64,000 nucleotides of DNA from Thermohalobaculum sp964576075 (GTDB lineage Bacteria; Pseudomonadota; Alphaproteobacteria; Rhodobacterales; Rhodobacteraceae). Within the stretch, counting starts at the first letter, position 1. Each line of letters starts with the position of its first letter. Under the pieces are notes generated by a model. The model worked only from the letters and a program-made list of their open reading frames with translations. It did no database searches and had not been told where the DNA came from. Location of the stretch: positions 1-64,000 of the forward strand of contig CAZNTX010000005.1 in NCBI GenBank assembly GCA_964576075.1, written 5' to 3'. Position numbers and translations under genes: made by a program. Positions 33,161 through 40,841 of the stretch are shown here, piece after piece.

Positions 33161-33943
33161 TCAGGGGGTCTCGTCCGGCCCGACGCGGAGCCGGCCTTCG
33201 AGCCAGGCCCGCGCGGCCTCGGTGCGCGGCGCGGTCAGGATCTCCTCGGCCGGGCCGGCCTCGACGAGGCGCCCGCGGTCGAGCACCGCCGCATCCTGCC
33301 CGAGCCGGCGGGCCTGGGCGCGGTCGTGGGTGACGAGGACGATGGTGACGCCGCGGGCATGGGCGGCCTCCACCAGCCGCTCGATGGCGAGCGTCGAGGC
33401 CGGGTCGAGGCTCGAGCTCGGCTCGTCGAGGAACAGCAGCTCCGGGCGGCAGGCGAGGGCGCGGACGATCGCGAGGCGCTGCTGCTCGCCGCCGGAGAGG
33501 AGCCGTGCGGGACGGTCGGCGAGCCGCTCGAGCCGGGCGGTGGCGAGCGCCTCCTCGATCCGCCGCCGCCGCTCGGCCCGCGCCACCCCCCGCACCGAGA
33601 GCGCGAAGGCGAGATTGGCCCGCACCGAGCGGCGCAGCAGCACCGGGCGCTGGAACACCATCGCCTGCGCCCGCCGCGCCGCCGCGTCGAGCGGCCCGCC
33701 GCGCCAGAGGACGCGCCCCGCCGTCGGCGCGATCAACCCGTGGAGGAGGCGCAGCAGCAGGCTCTTGCCCGCCCCGTTCGGGCCGAGGATCACGGTCCGC
33801 CGGCCCTCGGCGATGGCGAGGCTCACCCCGTCGACGAGCCGCGCGCCGCCGGCCTCGAAGGCCAGCCCCTCCGCCGCGAGGAGCGCCCGCCGGCCCGCCC
33901 CGGCGGCGCATATCTCGGCCCGGTTCTCCACCCCGTCAGGCAT
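33161..33943 (-). CDS. tupC: Tungstate ABC transporter ATPase TupC
   Basis: A 260-aa ABC ATPase. Walker A is GPNGAGKSLL (about 54-63), the Q-loop is MVFQRP, the signature is LSGGEQQRL, Walker B is LLFLDEP, and the H-loop is VTHD. No C-terminal Mop/TOBE domain follows, which separates it from ModC and fits TupC. It overlaps tupB by eight bases. It supplies energy for the TupB permease. Confidence 0.88.
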   Translation of the reverse strand: MPDGVENRAEICAAGAGRRALLAAEGLAFEAGGARLVDGVSLAIAEGRRTVILGPNGAGKSLLLRLLHGLIAPTAGRVLWRGGPLDAAARRAQAMVFQRPVLLRRSVRANLAFALSVRGVARAERRRRIEEALATARLERLADRPARLLSGGEQQRLAIVRALACRPELLFLDEPSSSLDPASTLAIERLVEAAHARGVTIVLVTHDRAQARRLGQDAAVLDRGRLVEAGPAEEILTAPRTEAARAWLEGRLRVGPDETP

Positions 33944-34643
33944 AGGCCGCCCGCGCGGCAGAGGCGCGCAGCGCCATGACGGCGGCGTTCACGGCGAAGG
34001 CGAGCGCCATCAGCACCACGCCGAGGGCGAGGGCGAGCTCGAGATTGCCCTTCGAGGTCTCGAGCGCGATGGTCGTCGTCATCACCCGCGTCACATGCGC
34101 GATGTTGCCGCCCACGATGATCACGGCCCCCACCTCCGCCACCGCCCGCCCGAAGCCCGCGAGCGCGACCGTCAGCAGGCTGTAGCGCGCATCCCACAGG
34201 AGCGCGCCCACCCGGTCGAGCGGCCCGACCCCGAGCGAGCGGAACTGCTCGGCGTATTCGGCATGGAGATCCTCCACCACCTGCCGGGTCAGCGCCGCGA
34301 CGATGGGGGTGACGAGGAGCGTCTGCGCGATGATCATCGCCGTCGGCGTGTAGAGGAGCCGCAGCGGCCCGAGCGGGCCCGAGGCCGAGAGCGTCAGATA
34401 GACGAGAAGCCCGGCCACCACCGGCGGCAGCCCCATCATCGCGTTGAGCGTGACCGAGACGGCCGCGCGCCCGGGAAAGCGGAAGGCCCCCACCGCCGCG
34501 CCGAGCGGCAGGCCGATCAGGCAGGCGATCGCCACCGCCGTCAGCGTGACCCTGAGCGAGAGGCCGACGATCTCCAGCAGATCCCGGTCGCCCGAGAGCA
34601 CGAGCCAGAGGGCGTCGCCCAGAATGTCGCCGATCCCGTCCAT
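33936..34643 (-). CDS. tupB: Tungstate ABC transporter permease TupB
   Basis: A 235-aa permease with about five or six helices. The EAA-type coupling loop lies in EYAEQFRSLGVGPLDRVGAL. NAMMGLPPVVAGLLVYL and GFGRAVAEVGAVIIVGGN are typical of TupB/ModB permeases. ATG 34643 has GGAGG about 11 bases upstream, inside a hairpin (34652-34674); the in-frame ATG 34652 would stand only two bases from the site. It is first in the operon. Confidence 0.86.
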   Translation of the reverse strand: MDGIGDILGDALWLVLSGDRDLLEIVGLSLRVTLTAVAIACLIGLPLGAAVGAFRFPGRAAVSVTLNAMMGLPPVVAGLLVYLTLSASGPLGPLRLLYTPTAMIIAQTLLVTPIVAALTRQVVEDLHAEYAEQFRSLGVGPLDRVGALLWDARYSLLTVALAGFGRAVAEVGAVIIVGGNIAHVTRVMTTTIALETSKGNLELALALGVVLMALAFAVNAAVMALRASAARAAYA

Positions 34644-34651
34644 GTGCCGCA

Positions 34652-34674
34652 TTTCCTCCCGAAGTGGGAGGGAA
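34652..34674 (-). promoter_or_regulatory. Hairpin masking the tupB ribosome-binding site
   Basis: On the minus strand the sequence TTCCCTCCC, a 5-nt loop, then GGGAGGAAA can pair six perfect G-C/A-T pairs, a mismatch and two more. The right arm contains the GGGAGG Shine-Dalgarno of tupB. It follows the upstream gene by about 27 bp and has no T-run, so translational control is more likely than termination. Confidence 0.45.
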
Positions 34675-34700
34675 TGCAAGAGAAAATCACGAAATGCAGT

Positions 34701-35765
34701 CTAGAGCTCGGTCATGTCGCGCGGCCCCCCCTCGTGCCATTCGAGGCGGACGAGGATCTTCTCGAGTGCGGTGTTGAGCCGCTCGGCCTCCCGCGTCGCG
34801 CGCGATTGCGGGATCGCCGGGCCCTCGCCCTCGGAGATCGCCCAGGCCGCCGCGGCGCTCTCCGAGATCGGCGCGAGATAGCGGCGCGCGAAGAGCCGGC
34901 CGATGGCGAGGCAGAGGAGCGTGGCGGCGAGCCAGGCGAGAAGCCCCGGCGCGGCCATGTGCAGCGCCGGGCCGAGGACCGGCGGCGCCGGCGCCGTGGC
35001 GACGAGGCTCCAGCCGAGGCTCGCGCCGAAGCCGCTCCCCGAGATGGGGCGCACCGCCGCGGCGACCGGCCCGGTGGCCCGCCGCTCCGAGAAATGGCCG
35101 GCCCATCCCCCGGCCGCGGCGCGCAGGGCCGCAGCCGGCGCGGCCGCCGCGGCCTCCCCCGTCCCGAGGGCCGGCGCCCCGTCGCGCCCGATGACGGCGA
35201 CGGCGAGACCGGCGGCCTCCGCCCGCGCCGCGAGCCGCTCGCCGAGGGCCGCCCAGTCGAGCCGGAGCGCGAGGAGCCCCGCCGTCTCGCCCCCGGGCGC
35301 GGAGACCGGCTGCAGGAGATCCATCCGCGCGAGCGGCCCGCCCCCCGCCCCGCGCGACGCGACGGGCACGCCGCCCCCGCCTGCGAGGGCCGTCTGGAAC
35401 CAGGGCAGGGCGGCGAGCCGCTCGGCCGGGCGGAGCCCGCCGGTGGCCGCGCGAAGCCGCCCGTCGAGCCCGAGAAGCCCGGCCCAGAGCACCTCGCCCC
35501 GGCGCGCGGCATCGAGCGCCGGGCGGAGCGGGGCCCCGCGCGCCTCTGCCCGGCCGAGCGCTGCCGCGAGGCGCGCCGCCTCCCGCTCCCATCGGGCGAG
35601 ATCGTCCTCGAGCCGGAGCGCCAGCGCCTCCGCCGCGGCGACCTGCCGCTCCGCGCCCGCACGGGCGACGGCGCCTGCCGCCTGCCCCAAGAGCGCCCCG
35701 GCCGCCGTCGCACCGAGGACGACGAGCACGATCGCGAGGCAGCGCAGATAGAGCGTCGACAGCAT
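34701..35765 (-). CDS. Cache-like membrane sensor protein without output domain
   Basis: A 354-aa protein. A helix at about 7-30 and another at about 270-290 enclose an extracellular domain of about 240 residues that resembles a Cache-type sensor (VLWAGLLGLDGRLRAATGG). A short HAMP-like cytoplasmic tail follows, but no kinase, GGDEF or receiver domain. It is the last gene of the exopolysaccharide operon, 78 bp after the synthase, so it may report an external signal to the synthase. Assignment is tentative. Confidence 0.6.
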   Translation of the reverse strand: MLSTLYLRCLAIVLVVLGATAAGALLGQAAGAVARAGAERQVAAAEALALRLEDDLARWEREAARLAAALGRAEARGAPLRPALDAARRGEVLWAGLLGLDGRLRAATGGLRPAERLAALPWFQTALAGGGGVPVASRGAGGGPLARMDLLQPVSAPGGETAGLLALRLDWAALGERLAARAEAAGLAVAVIGRDGAPALGTGEAAAAAPAAALRAAAGGWAGHFSERRATGPVAAAVRPISGSGFGASLGWSLVATAPAPPVLGPALHMAAPGLLAWLAATLLCLAIGRLFARRYLAPISESAAAAWAISEGEGPAIPQSRATREAERLNTALEKILVRLEWHEGGPRDMTEL

Positions 35766-35843
35766 CGGACCTCTCCGGAACTCCCGCAGGCAGCATGGCG
35801 CGCGCGGGTGAAGGCCCGGTTGACGCAGGCCCGGTGCGCAGGG

Positions 35844-37802
35844 TCAGGGCCGCTCCCGAGGCAGGAGGAGGGCGCCGAGCAGGGCCTCCAGACGGGTCTC
35901 CGTGGTGCCCGGCTCGGCGCCCGCGGCATGGAGCTCCACCAGCAGCGCGCGCCGGCTGTCCTGATCGTGCAGGAACATCACCCCGCAGGCGCCCTCCTCG
36001 GTGTGCACCACCGTCGTCTCGAAGCGGGCGACGCCCTTGAGATCGAGCACCAGCCGCTCGCCGAGCTCGCCCTCGATGCCGTGGAGCCGTGCGCCTCCCG
36101 TCGAGAGATCCGACACCCAGACGGGCACGGGGACCGGGCCGAACCAGGCCGTGCCCTTCCTCGGGCGGTCGTCGAGATGGGTCTCCCCGCGCGGGCGCTC
36201 GATGCAGAGCGCCAGGGTGAGGCCGAGGACGAGGAGGTTCCACACCGTCCAGAACAGGATCACCGCCTTGCCGTCGGCCGCGTCGTAATAGGCGAACCGG
36301 TCGGAGACGAGGCCGATCCCGAGCCCCGCGAGGGTCAGCGCGAAGAGCGCGAGGAAGGGGCGCATCAGGTGCCATTTGACGACCGTGCGGCTGCGGTCCC
36401 CGCCCTTCGGCGTGACCTTGAAGGCCCGCCCGCCCGGACGGAAGAGCCCCGAATAGGCCGAGGCGGTGATCGGGATGGCGCCGACGAGGCTCGCCACCTC
36501 GGTGAGCAGCGGCAACTGGATGCCGCGGGTCAGGATGTTGATCGCGGCGAGCGCCCAGACGAAATACACCCCGAAATAGGCGAGCACCTCGGCGGGCGCG
36601 GCATCCACCACCAGCACCTCGCCGAACCAGTAGAACAGCGGCACCACGAGGGCGGCGAGGCGGAACGGATAGGTGCCCGCCCAGTAGAGCACCGAATCGA
36701 CCACGCTCCAGCGCTGGCGGAGCGGCAGGCGGTTGCGCGAGAGCGGCCCCATCCGCCCGCGCGCGATCTGCATCAGCCCGAGGCACCAGCGGACGCGTTG
36801 GGTGATGTATTCCTCCAGCCCCTCGGGCGCGAGGCCCTCCGAGAGGGGCTCGTCGAGATAGACCGTGCGCCAGCCGCGCTCGGCGAGGACGAGGGTGAGC
36901 AGGAAGTCCTCGGTCACGCTGTCGGTCGGGAAGAAGCCCACCGCCTCGAGCGCCTCCCAGCGGGCCACCGAGGAGGTGCCGCAGCAGATCGCGATGCCCC
37001 AGGCGTCGCGCGCGGGCTGGACATGGTTGAAGAAGAAGCGCTGCTCGTCCGGGTAGGCGCGTTCGAGGCCGAGATTGGCCTGGATCGGGTCGGGATTGAA
37101 GAAGTGCTGCGGGGTCTGGACGAGGCCGACCTCTGCGTCGTGGAAGAGCGCGAGCGCCCGCTCCAGGAAATCGCCATGGGCGACGAAATCGGCGTCGAGC
37201 ACGGCGACGAAGTCCGGCGGGTCGCCCTCGGCGAAGCGGGCGAGGGCGTGGTTGATGTTGCCGGCCTTGGCGTGGGCGTTGTCGGGGCGGGCGAGATAGC
37301 GGATGCCGGCGGCCTCGGCGGCGGCGCGGATCTCCGCCCGGCGGCCGTCGTCGAGCAGCCAGACCTCGTAGTTCGGATAGGCGATCGCCGTCGCCCCGTG
37401 GATCGTGCGCTCCAGCACCTCGAGGTCCTCGTTGTAGGTGGCGATCAGCACGGCGACGCGGGGCGGCGTCTCGCCCCACCAGCGGGCATGGGCGTCGGCC
37501 TCGGCGCGGCGGTCGCGCGTGCGGGCCATCAGGAGATTGGCGCTCAGCGCCGAGAGCATGGCGAGCGCCTCGAGCGCGAGGAAGGCGAGACCGAGCGTCC
37601 GGTCGAGGAGCGGCTCGTCGAGGGGCAGCGTCTCCGTCGCCCGCCAATGCAGGTAGCGCGCGCCGAGGAGCGTGGAGACCGCGAGCAGCAGGCAGCGATC
37701 GGCCGTGCGCGCCGGATCGAGCACGCGCGAGAGGCCCCAGGCGACCAACGCCGTCATCGCCACGAGGAGCGCCGCCGAGCCGATCTCCCCGAGCGGCAGC
37801 AT
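35844..37802 (-). CDS. BcsA-like GT2 polysaccharide synthase with PilZ domain
   Basis: A 652-aa processive membrane glycosyltransferase. Two helices precede the GT2 domain, which carries the full motif set: DDG 151-153, DAD 203-205, TED 297-299 and QRVRW 335-339. Six further helices follow, then a C-terminal PilZ domain with DLSTGG at 565-570. The arginine part of the c-di-GMP motif (RxxxR) is not recognisable around IERPRGETHLDDRPRKG. The sugar and product are unknown; the operon lacks bcsB, bcsC and bcsZ, so it is not standard cellulose. It follows the HlyD-like gene by three bases. Confidence 0.85.
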   Translation of the reverse strand: MLPLGEIGSAALLVAMTALVAWGLSRVLDPARTADRCLLLAVSTLLGARYLHWRATETLPLDEPLLDRTLGLAFLALEALAMLSALSANLLMARTRDRRAEADAHARWWGETPPRVAVLIATYNEDLEVLERTIHGATAIAYPNYEVWLLDDGRRAEIRAAAEAAGIRYLARPDNAHAKAGNINHALARFAEGDPPDFVAVLDADFVAHGDFLERALALFHDAEVGLVQTPQHFFNPDPIQANLGLERAYPDEQRFFFNHVQPARDAWGIAICCGTSSVARWEALEAVGFFPTDSVTEDFLLTLVLAERGWRTVYLDEPLSEGLAPEGLEEYITQRVRWCLGLMQIARGRMGPLSRNRLPLRQRWSVVDSVLYWAGTYPFRLAALVVPLFYWFGEVLVVDAAPAEVLAYFGVYFVWALAAINILTRGIQLPLLTEVASLVGAIPITASAYSGLFRPGGRAFKVTPKGGDRSRTVVKWHLMRPFLALFALTLAGLGIGLVSDRFAYYDAADGKAVILFWTVWNLLVLGLTLALCIERPRGETHLDDRPRKGTAWFGPVPVPVWVSDLSTGGARLHGIEGELGERLVLDLKGVARFETTVVHTEEGACGVMFLHDQDSRRALLVELHAAGAEPGTTETRLEALLGALLLPRERP

Positions 37803-37805
37803 CGC

Positions 37806-39146
37806 TCAGAGGCGCTCGCGCAGCCAGTCGAGCGGGCGCGCGCCGAAGAAGGCCCGGCCGGTGCGCCCGATGGCGCAGCCGGCGTCGCGGTCGTCGCGCA
37901 GATCGGGCACGAGGAGGGTGACGTCGAACCGCTCGAGATGCTTGGCCGAGGGCGCGATGGCGAGCGAGCCGTAGACCCCGCGCGCCCCCGAGCCGGCGAG
38001 GCGCGCGACCGTGCCCTCATAGACCCGCGCGCCCCCTTCGAGGCGGAAGCGCGCCGGATCGCCGATCTGCAGGCCGTTGTAGATCTGCTCGGTGACCGAG
38101 AGGGTGACCATCGTCGTGCGGCAATCGACGAGGCGCAGCAATTCCTGCCCGGGCACGACCGCCTCCCCGTCGCTCGCCACGATCTCCCAGAGGAGCCCCT
38201 CCGCATTGGCCGAGACCCGCGCCGCGCGTGCGGTGCCGACCCGCAGCCGCTCGAGATCGAGCCGGGCGGCGACGGCGGCGAGGCGGCGGCGCTCATGGGC
38301 GAGATCGGCGGCGATCTCCTCGGCCGACAGGGCGAGGCGCGCGGCCTGGCGGGCAGAGAAGGGCAGATCGTCCGCCCCCTCCTCGAGAAAGACGCCCTCC
38401 GCCGCGGCCGCGCCGGCGAGGCGGGCGCGGCGGGCCTCGGCATCGGCGCGGTCGAGCTCGGCCTCGGCGGCGACGAGGCCCGCCTCGAGCGGCTCGCGCT
38501 CGGCCTCCGGCATCAGCCCCTGGGAGGCGAGCATCCGCCCTCGCCCGGCGGCGGCCTCGGCCTCGGCGAGCCGGGCGCGGGCGGCGCGGCGCTCCGCCTC
38601 CGCGCGGGCGATCCGCGCCTCGAGCCGCGCGGTCTCCGCGCGCGCATAGGCGGCGGCGCGGCGCTCCATCTCGGCGCGGGCGGCGGCGACCGCGCGGGCG
38701 CGGGCCTCGAGCCGCGCGATCTCGGCCTCCGTCGTCGCGCGCTCGAGGATCAGGTCGTCGAGCCGGCGCGACTCCACCCTCGGATTGACGAGGGTGCCGA
38801 GCAGCTCGCCCTCGGCCACGCGCGCCCCGATCCGCCGCGGCTCGAGGCGGACCTCCCCGGCGATGGGGGCGCGCAGCGCCGTCACCTGCGCGTTGACCAC
38901 GGCATTGGCGCTCACCGGCGCGAGCTGCTCTCCGACCACCACCGCGAGGCCGAGCGCGGCCGCCCCGAGCCCCGCGACAAGCCCCGCGAGCCGCCGCCCG
39001 GGGCCGCGCCGCGCCGGCCGGGCGGGGCCGGCCTTGGCCTTGGCGAAGGCCCGGGCGAGCTCCGCCGCGCGGCCCGCCTCCTCCGCGGCGATCCGGCCGT
39101 CTCGTGCCTCCGCACCCCCCTCCCGGGGGCCGAACTCCATCAGCAT
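37806..39146 (-). CDS. HlyD-like membrane fusion protein for polysaccharide
   Basis: A 446-aa adaptor. A cytoplasmic N-terminal stretch of about 60 residues is followed by one helix (about 68-87), a lipoyl half-motif, a very long Arg/Ala/Glu-rich coiled coil (about 130-295) and the second lipoyl half with beta-barrel (LRVGTARAARVSANAEG). ATG 39146 has GGAGGG seven bases upstream. It heads an operon with a BcsA-like synthase; the arrangement recalls Alg44-Alg8, with the PilZ on the synthase instead. Confidence 0.8.
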   Translation of the reverse strand: MLMEFGPREGGAEARDGRIAAEEAGRAAELARAFAKAKAGPARPARRGPGRRLAGLVAGLGAAALGLAVVVGEQLAPVSANAVVNAQVTALRAPIAGEVRLEPRRIGARVAEGELLGTLVNPRVESRRLDDLILERATTEAEIARLEARARAVAAARAEMERRAAAYARAETARLEARIARAEAERRAARARLAEAEAAAGRGRMLASQGLMPEAEREPLEAGLVAAEAELDRADAEARRARLAGAAAAEGVFLEEGADDLPFSARQAARLALSAEEIAADLAHERRRLAAVAARLDLERLRVGTARAARVSANAEGLLWEIVASDGEAVVPGQELLRLVDCRTTMVTLSVTEQIYNGLQIGDPARFRLEGGARVYEGTVARLAGSGARGVYGSLAIAPSAKHLERFDVTLLVPDLRDDRDAGCAIGRTGRAFFGARPLDWLRERL

Positions 39147-39335
39147 GCAAGCGCCCTCCAGGCAGATCCCGGCCCGGGGGACGGGCGCCGCCTCCCGGAC
39201 CGGACCCCGCACCGCTACCCGAGACCGCGTAAACAAAGCCTTTCCGGCGCGGTGCCCGATGGACGCGGGGGCGGGCCCGGCCTAATCCTCGGGGCCGGCG
39301 CCCGTTCGGGGCGCGCTCGCCGACCGGAGGCCGCG

Positions 39336-40841
39336 ATGACCGCTCCCGCCCGCCTGCCCGCGCTCTGGCGCCTCGTCCTGCTGCAGGGGACGGTCGCGGC
39401 GGCGAGCCTCGTCGTCGAGATCGTCGCGGGGCGGGTTCTGGCGCCCTATGTCGGGATGTCGCTCTATACCTGGACCGCGGTGATCGCCGTCGTCCTCGCG
39501 GGCTTCTCGGCGGGGCACTGGATCGGCGGGCGCATCGCCGAGGGCAGCCCGGAGCGCGCGCTCCGGCTGACCGGTTGGGCGATGGCGGCCGCGGCGGTCG
39601 CCACCGCGCTCGCCGTGCCGCTTCTGCGCGCGGTGGCGGGGCCGGTGCTCGGCGCGCTCGAGGATCCGCTCTGGGCCATCGTCGCGCTCACCGTGCTCGC
39701 CTTCTTCCTGCCCTCGCTCTTCGCCGGCATCCCGGCGCCGGTGCTCGCGCGCGTGGCGTTGCTCGCCCGGCCCGAGCGGGCGGGGCGGGCGCTCGGCGCG
39801 ATCTTCGCCGCCGGCGCGGTGGGCGCCATCGCGGGCACGCTGCTCGCGGGGTTCCTCTTCGTCTCCTGGATCGGCTCGCTCGGCACCCTGGCCGCGGTCA
39901 CCGGCGTCTACGCTCTCGCCGCGCTCCTCTTCCTGCGCGACGGCGGGCGGGCGGCGGCGGGGATCGCGACGGCCCTCCTCGCCGCCGCGCCCGCGGGCTG
40001 GACGCTCCTCGGCCCCGACCCCTGCGACCGGGAGAGCGACTATTTCTGCATCCGCGTCGTCGACGTCTCCGCCGATCCGGAGCGCCCGGTGCGCCTCATG
40101 GTGCTCGACCATCTGGCCCACGGCGTCTCTGCGCGCGACCTGCCGCAGGTGATGTTCACCGAGCACACGGCGATGCTCGACCGGCTCGGCCGCGCGCGCA
40201 TGGGGCAGGGCCCGGCGCGGGCCTTCTTCATCGGCGGCGGCTCCTATTCGGTGCCGCGGGCCTGGGCCGCGCGCGCGCCCGCCCCCGCGATGACGGTCGC
40301 CGAGATCGACCCGGCGGTGACGGCGACGGCGGTGGACGCCTTCTGGGTCGATCCGGGCACGGTCGAGATCCTGCACGAGGACGCCCGCCGCGCCCTCGCC
40401 CGCCGCCCGGAGCGCTACGACGTGATCCTCGGCGACGCCTTCACCGACATCGCGGTCCCGGCGCATCTGGTGACGGAGGAGTTCTTCCGCCTGGTGGCCG
40501 ACCGGCTCGCCCCCGGCGGGGCGTATCTCATGAACGTCATCGACCATGCCGACCGGCTCGAGGCGCTCGCCGCCATCGTCGCGACGCTGCGCGCGGTGTT
40601 CCCGGTGGTCGAGGTCTGGGCCGAGCGGCGCGCGGCGGGGCCGGGCGAGCGGCGGGTCTTCGTCGTGCTCGCCGCCACGACGCCGACGGCGGAGGCGCTC
40701 TTCCGCACGCGCGCGCCCGGTCCCTTCGTCTTCGGCCGGCTCTCCGAGCGCTGGGTGGGCGAGCTGCTCGAGGGCCGCGCGGTGGAGCGCCTGACCGACG
40801 ATCACGCCCCGATCGCGCGGCTGATGCGCTGGGCCGACTGA
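39336..40841 (+). CDS. Fused MFS-like/spermidine synthase-like membrane protein, copy 2
   Basis: A 501-aa protein with about six or seven helices in the first 220 residues and a spermidine-synthase-like Rossmann domain after it: FIGGGSYSVPRAW, VAEIDP and YDVILGDAFTD. It is shorter than copy 1 at 21 kb (878 aa) and lacks the second membrane half and tail. CGGAGG lies six bases before ATG 39336. Its last 40 bp overlap the 3' end of the convergent P-type ATPase. Reaction unknown. Confidence 0.83.
   Translation: MTAPARLPALWRLVLLQGTVAAASLVVEIVAGRVLAPYVGMSLYTWTAVIAVVLAGFSAGHWIGGRIAEGSPERALRLTGWAMAAAAVATALAVPLLRAVAGPVLGALEDPLWAIVALTVLAFFLPSLFAGIPAPVLARVALLARPERAGRALGAIFAAGAVGAIAGTLLAGFLFVSWIGSLGTLAAVTGVYALAALLFLRDGGRAAAGIATALLAAAPAGWTLLGPDPCDRESDYFCIRVVDVSADPERPVRLMVLDHLAHGVSARDLPQVMFTEHTAMLDRLGRARMGQGPARAFFIGGGSYSVPRAWAARAPAPAMTVAEIDPAVTATAVDAFWVDPGTVEILHEDARRALARRPERYDVILGDAFTDIAVPAHLVTEEFFRLVADRLAPGGAYLMNVIDHADRLEALAAIVATLRAVFPVVEVWAERRAAGPGERRVFVVLAATTPTAEALFRTRAPGPFVFGRLSERWVGELLEGRAVERLTDDHAPIARLMRWAD

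Noticed and set aside
34644..34700. Molybdenum/tungsten cofactor riboswitch before tupB
   Set aside because: The gap is under 60 bp with one small hairpin; the known riboswitch needs a far larger multi-helix fold.
35844..37802. Standard cellulose synthase BcsA
   Set aside because: The GT2 motifs fit, but bcsB, bcsC and bcsZ are absent and the partner is an HlyD protein, so the product is left open.
33222..39335. A very long open frame on the plus strand antisense to tup and exopolysaccharide genes
   Set aside because: High GC leaves few stop codons in antisense frames. The translation is low-complexity Arg/Gly/Ala with no domain, and every minus-strand gene below it has clear motifs. Only the part after 39336 is coding.
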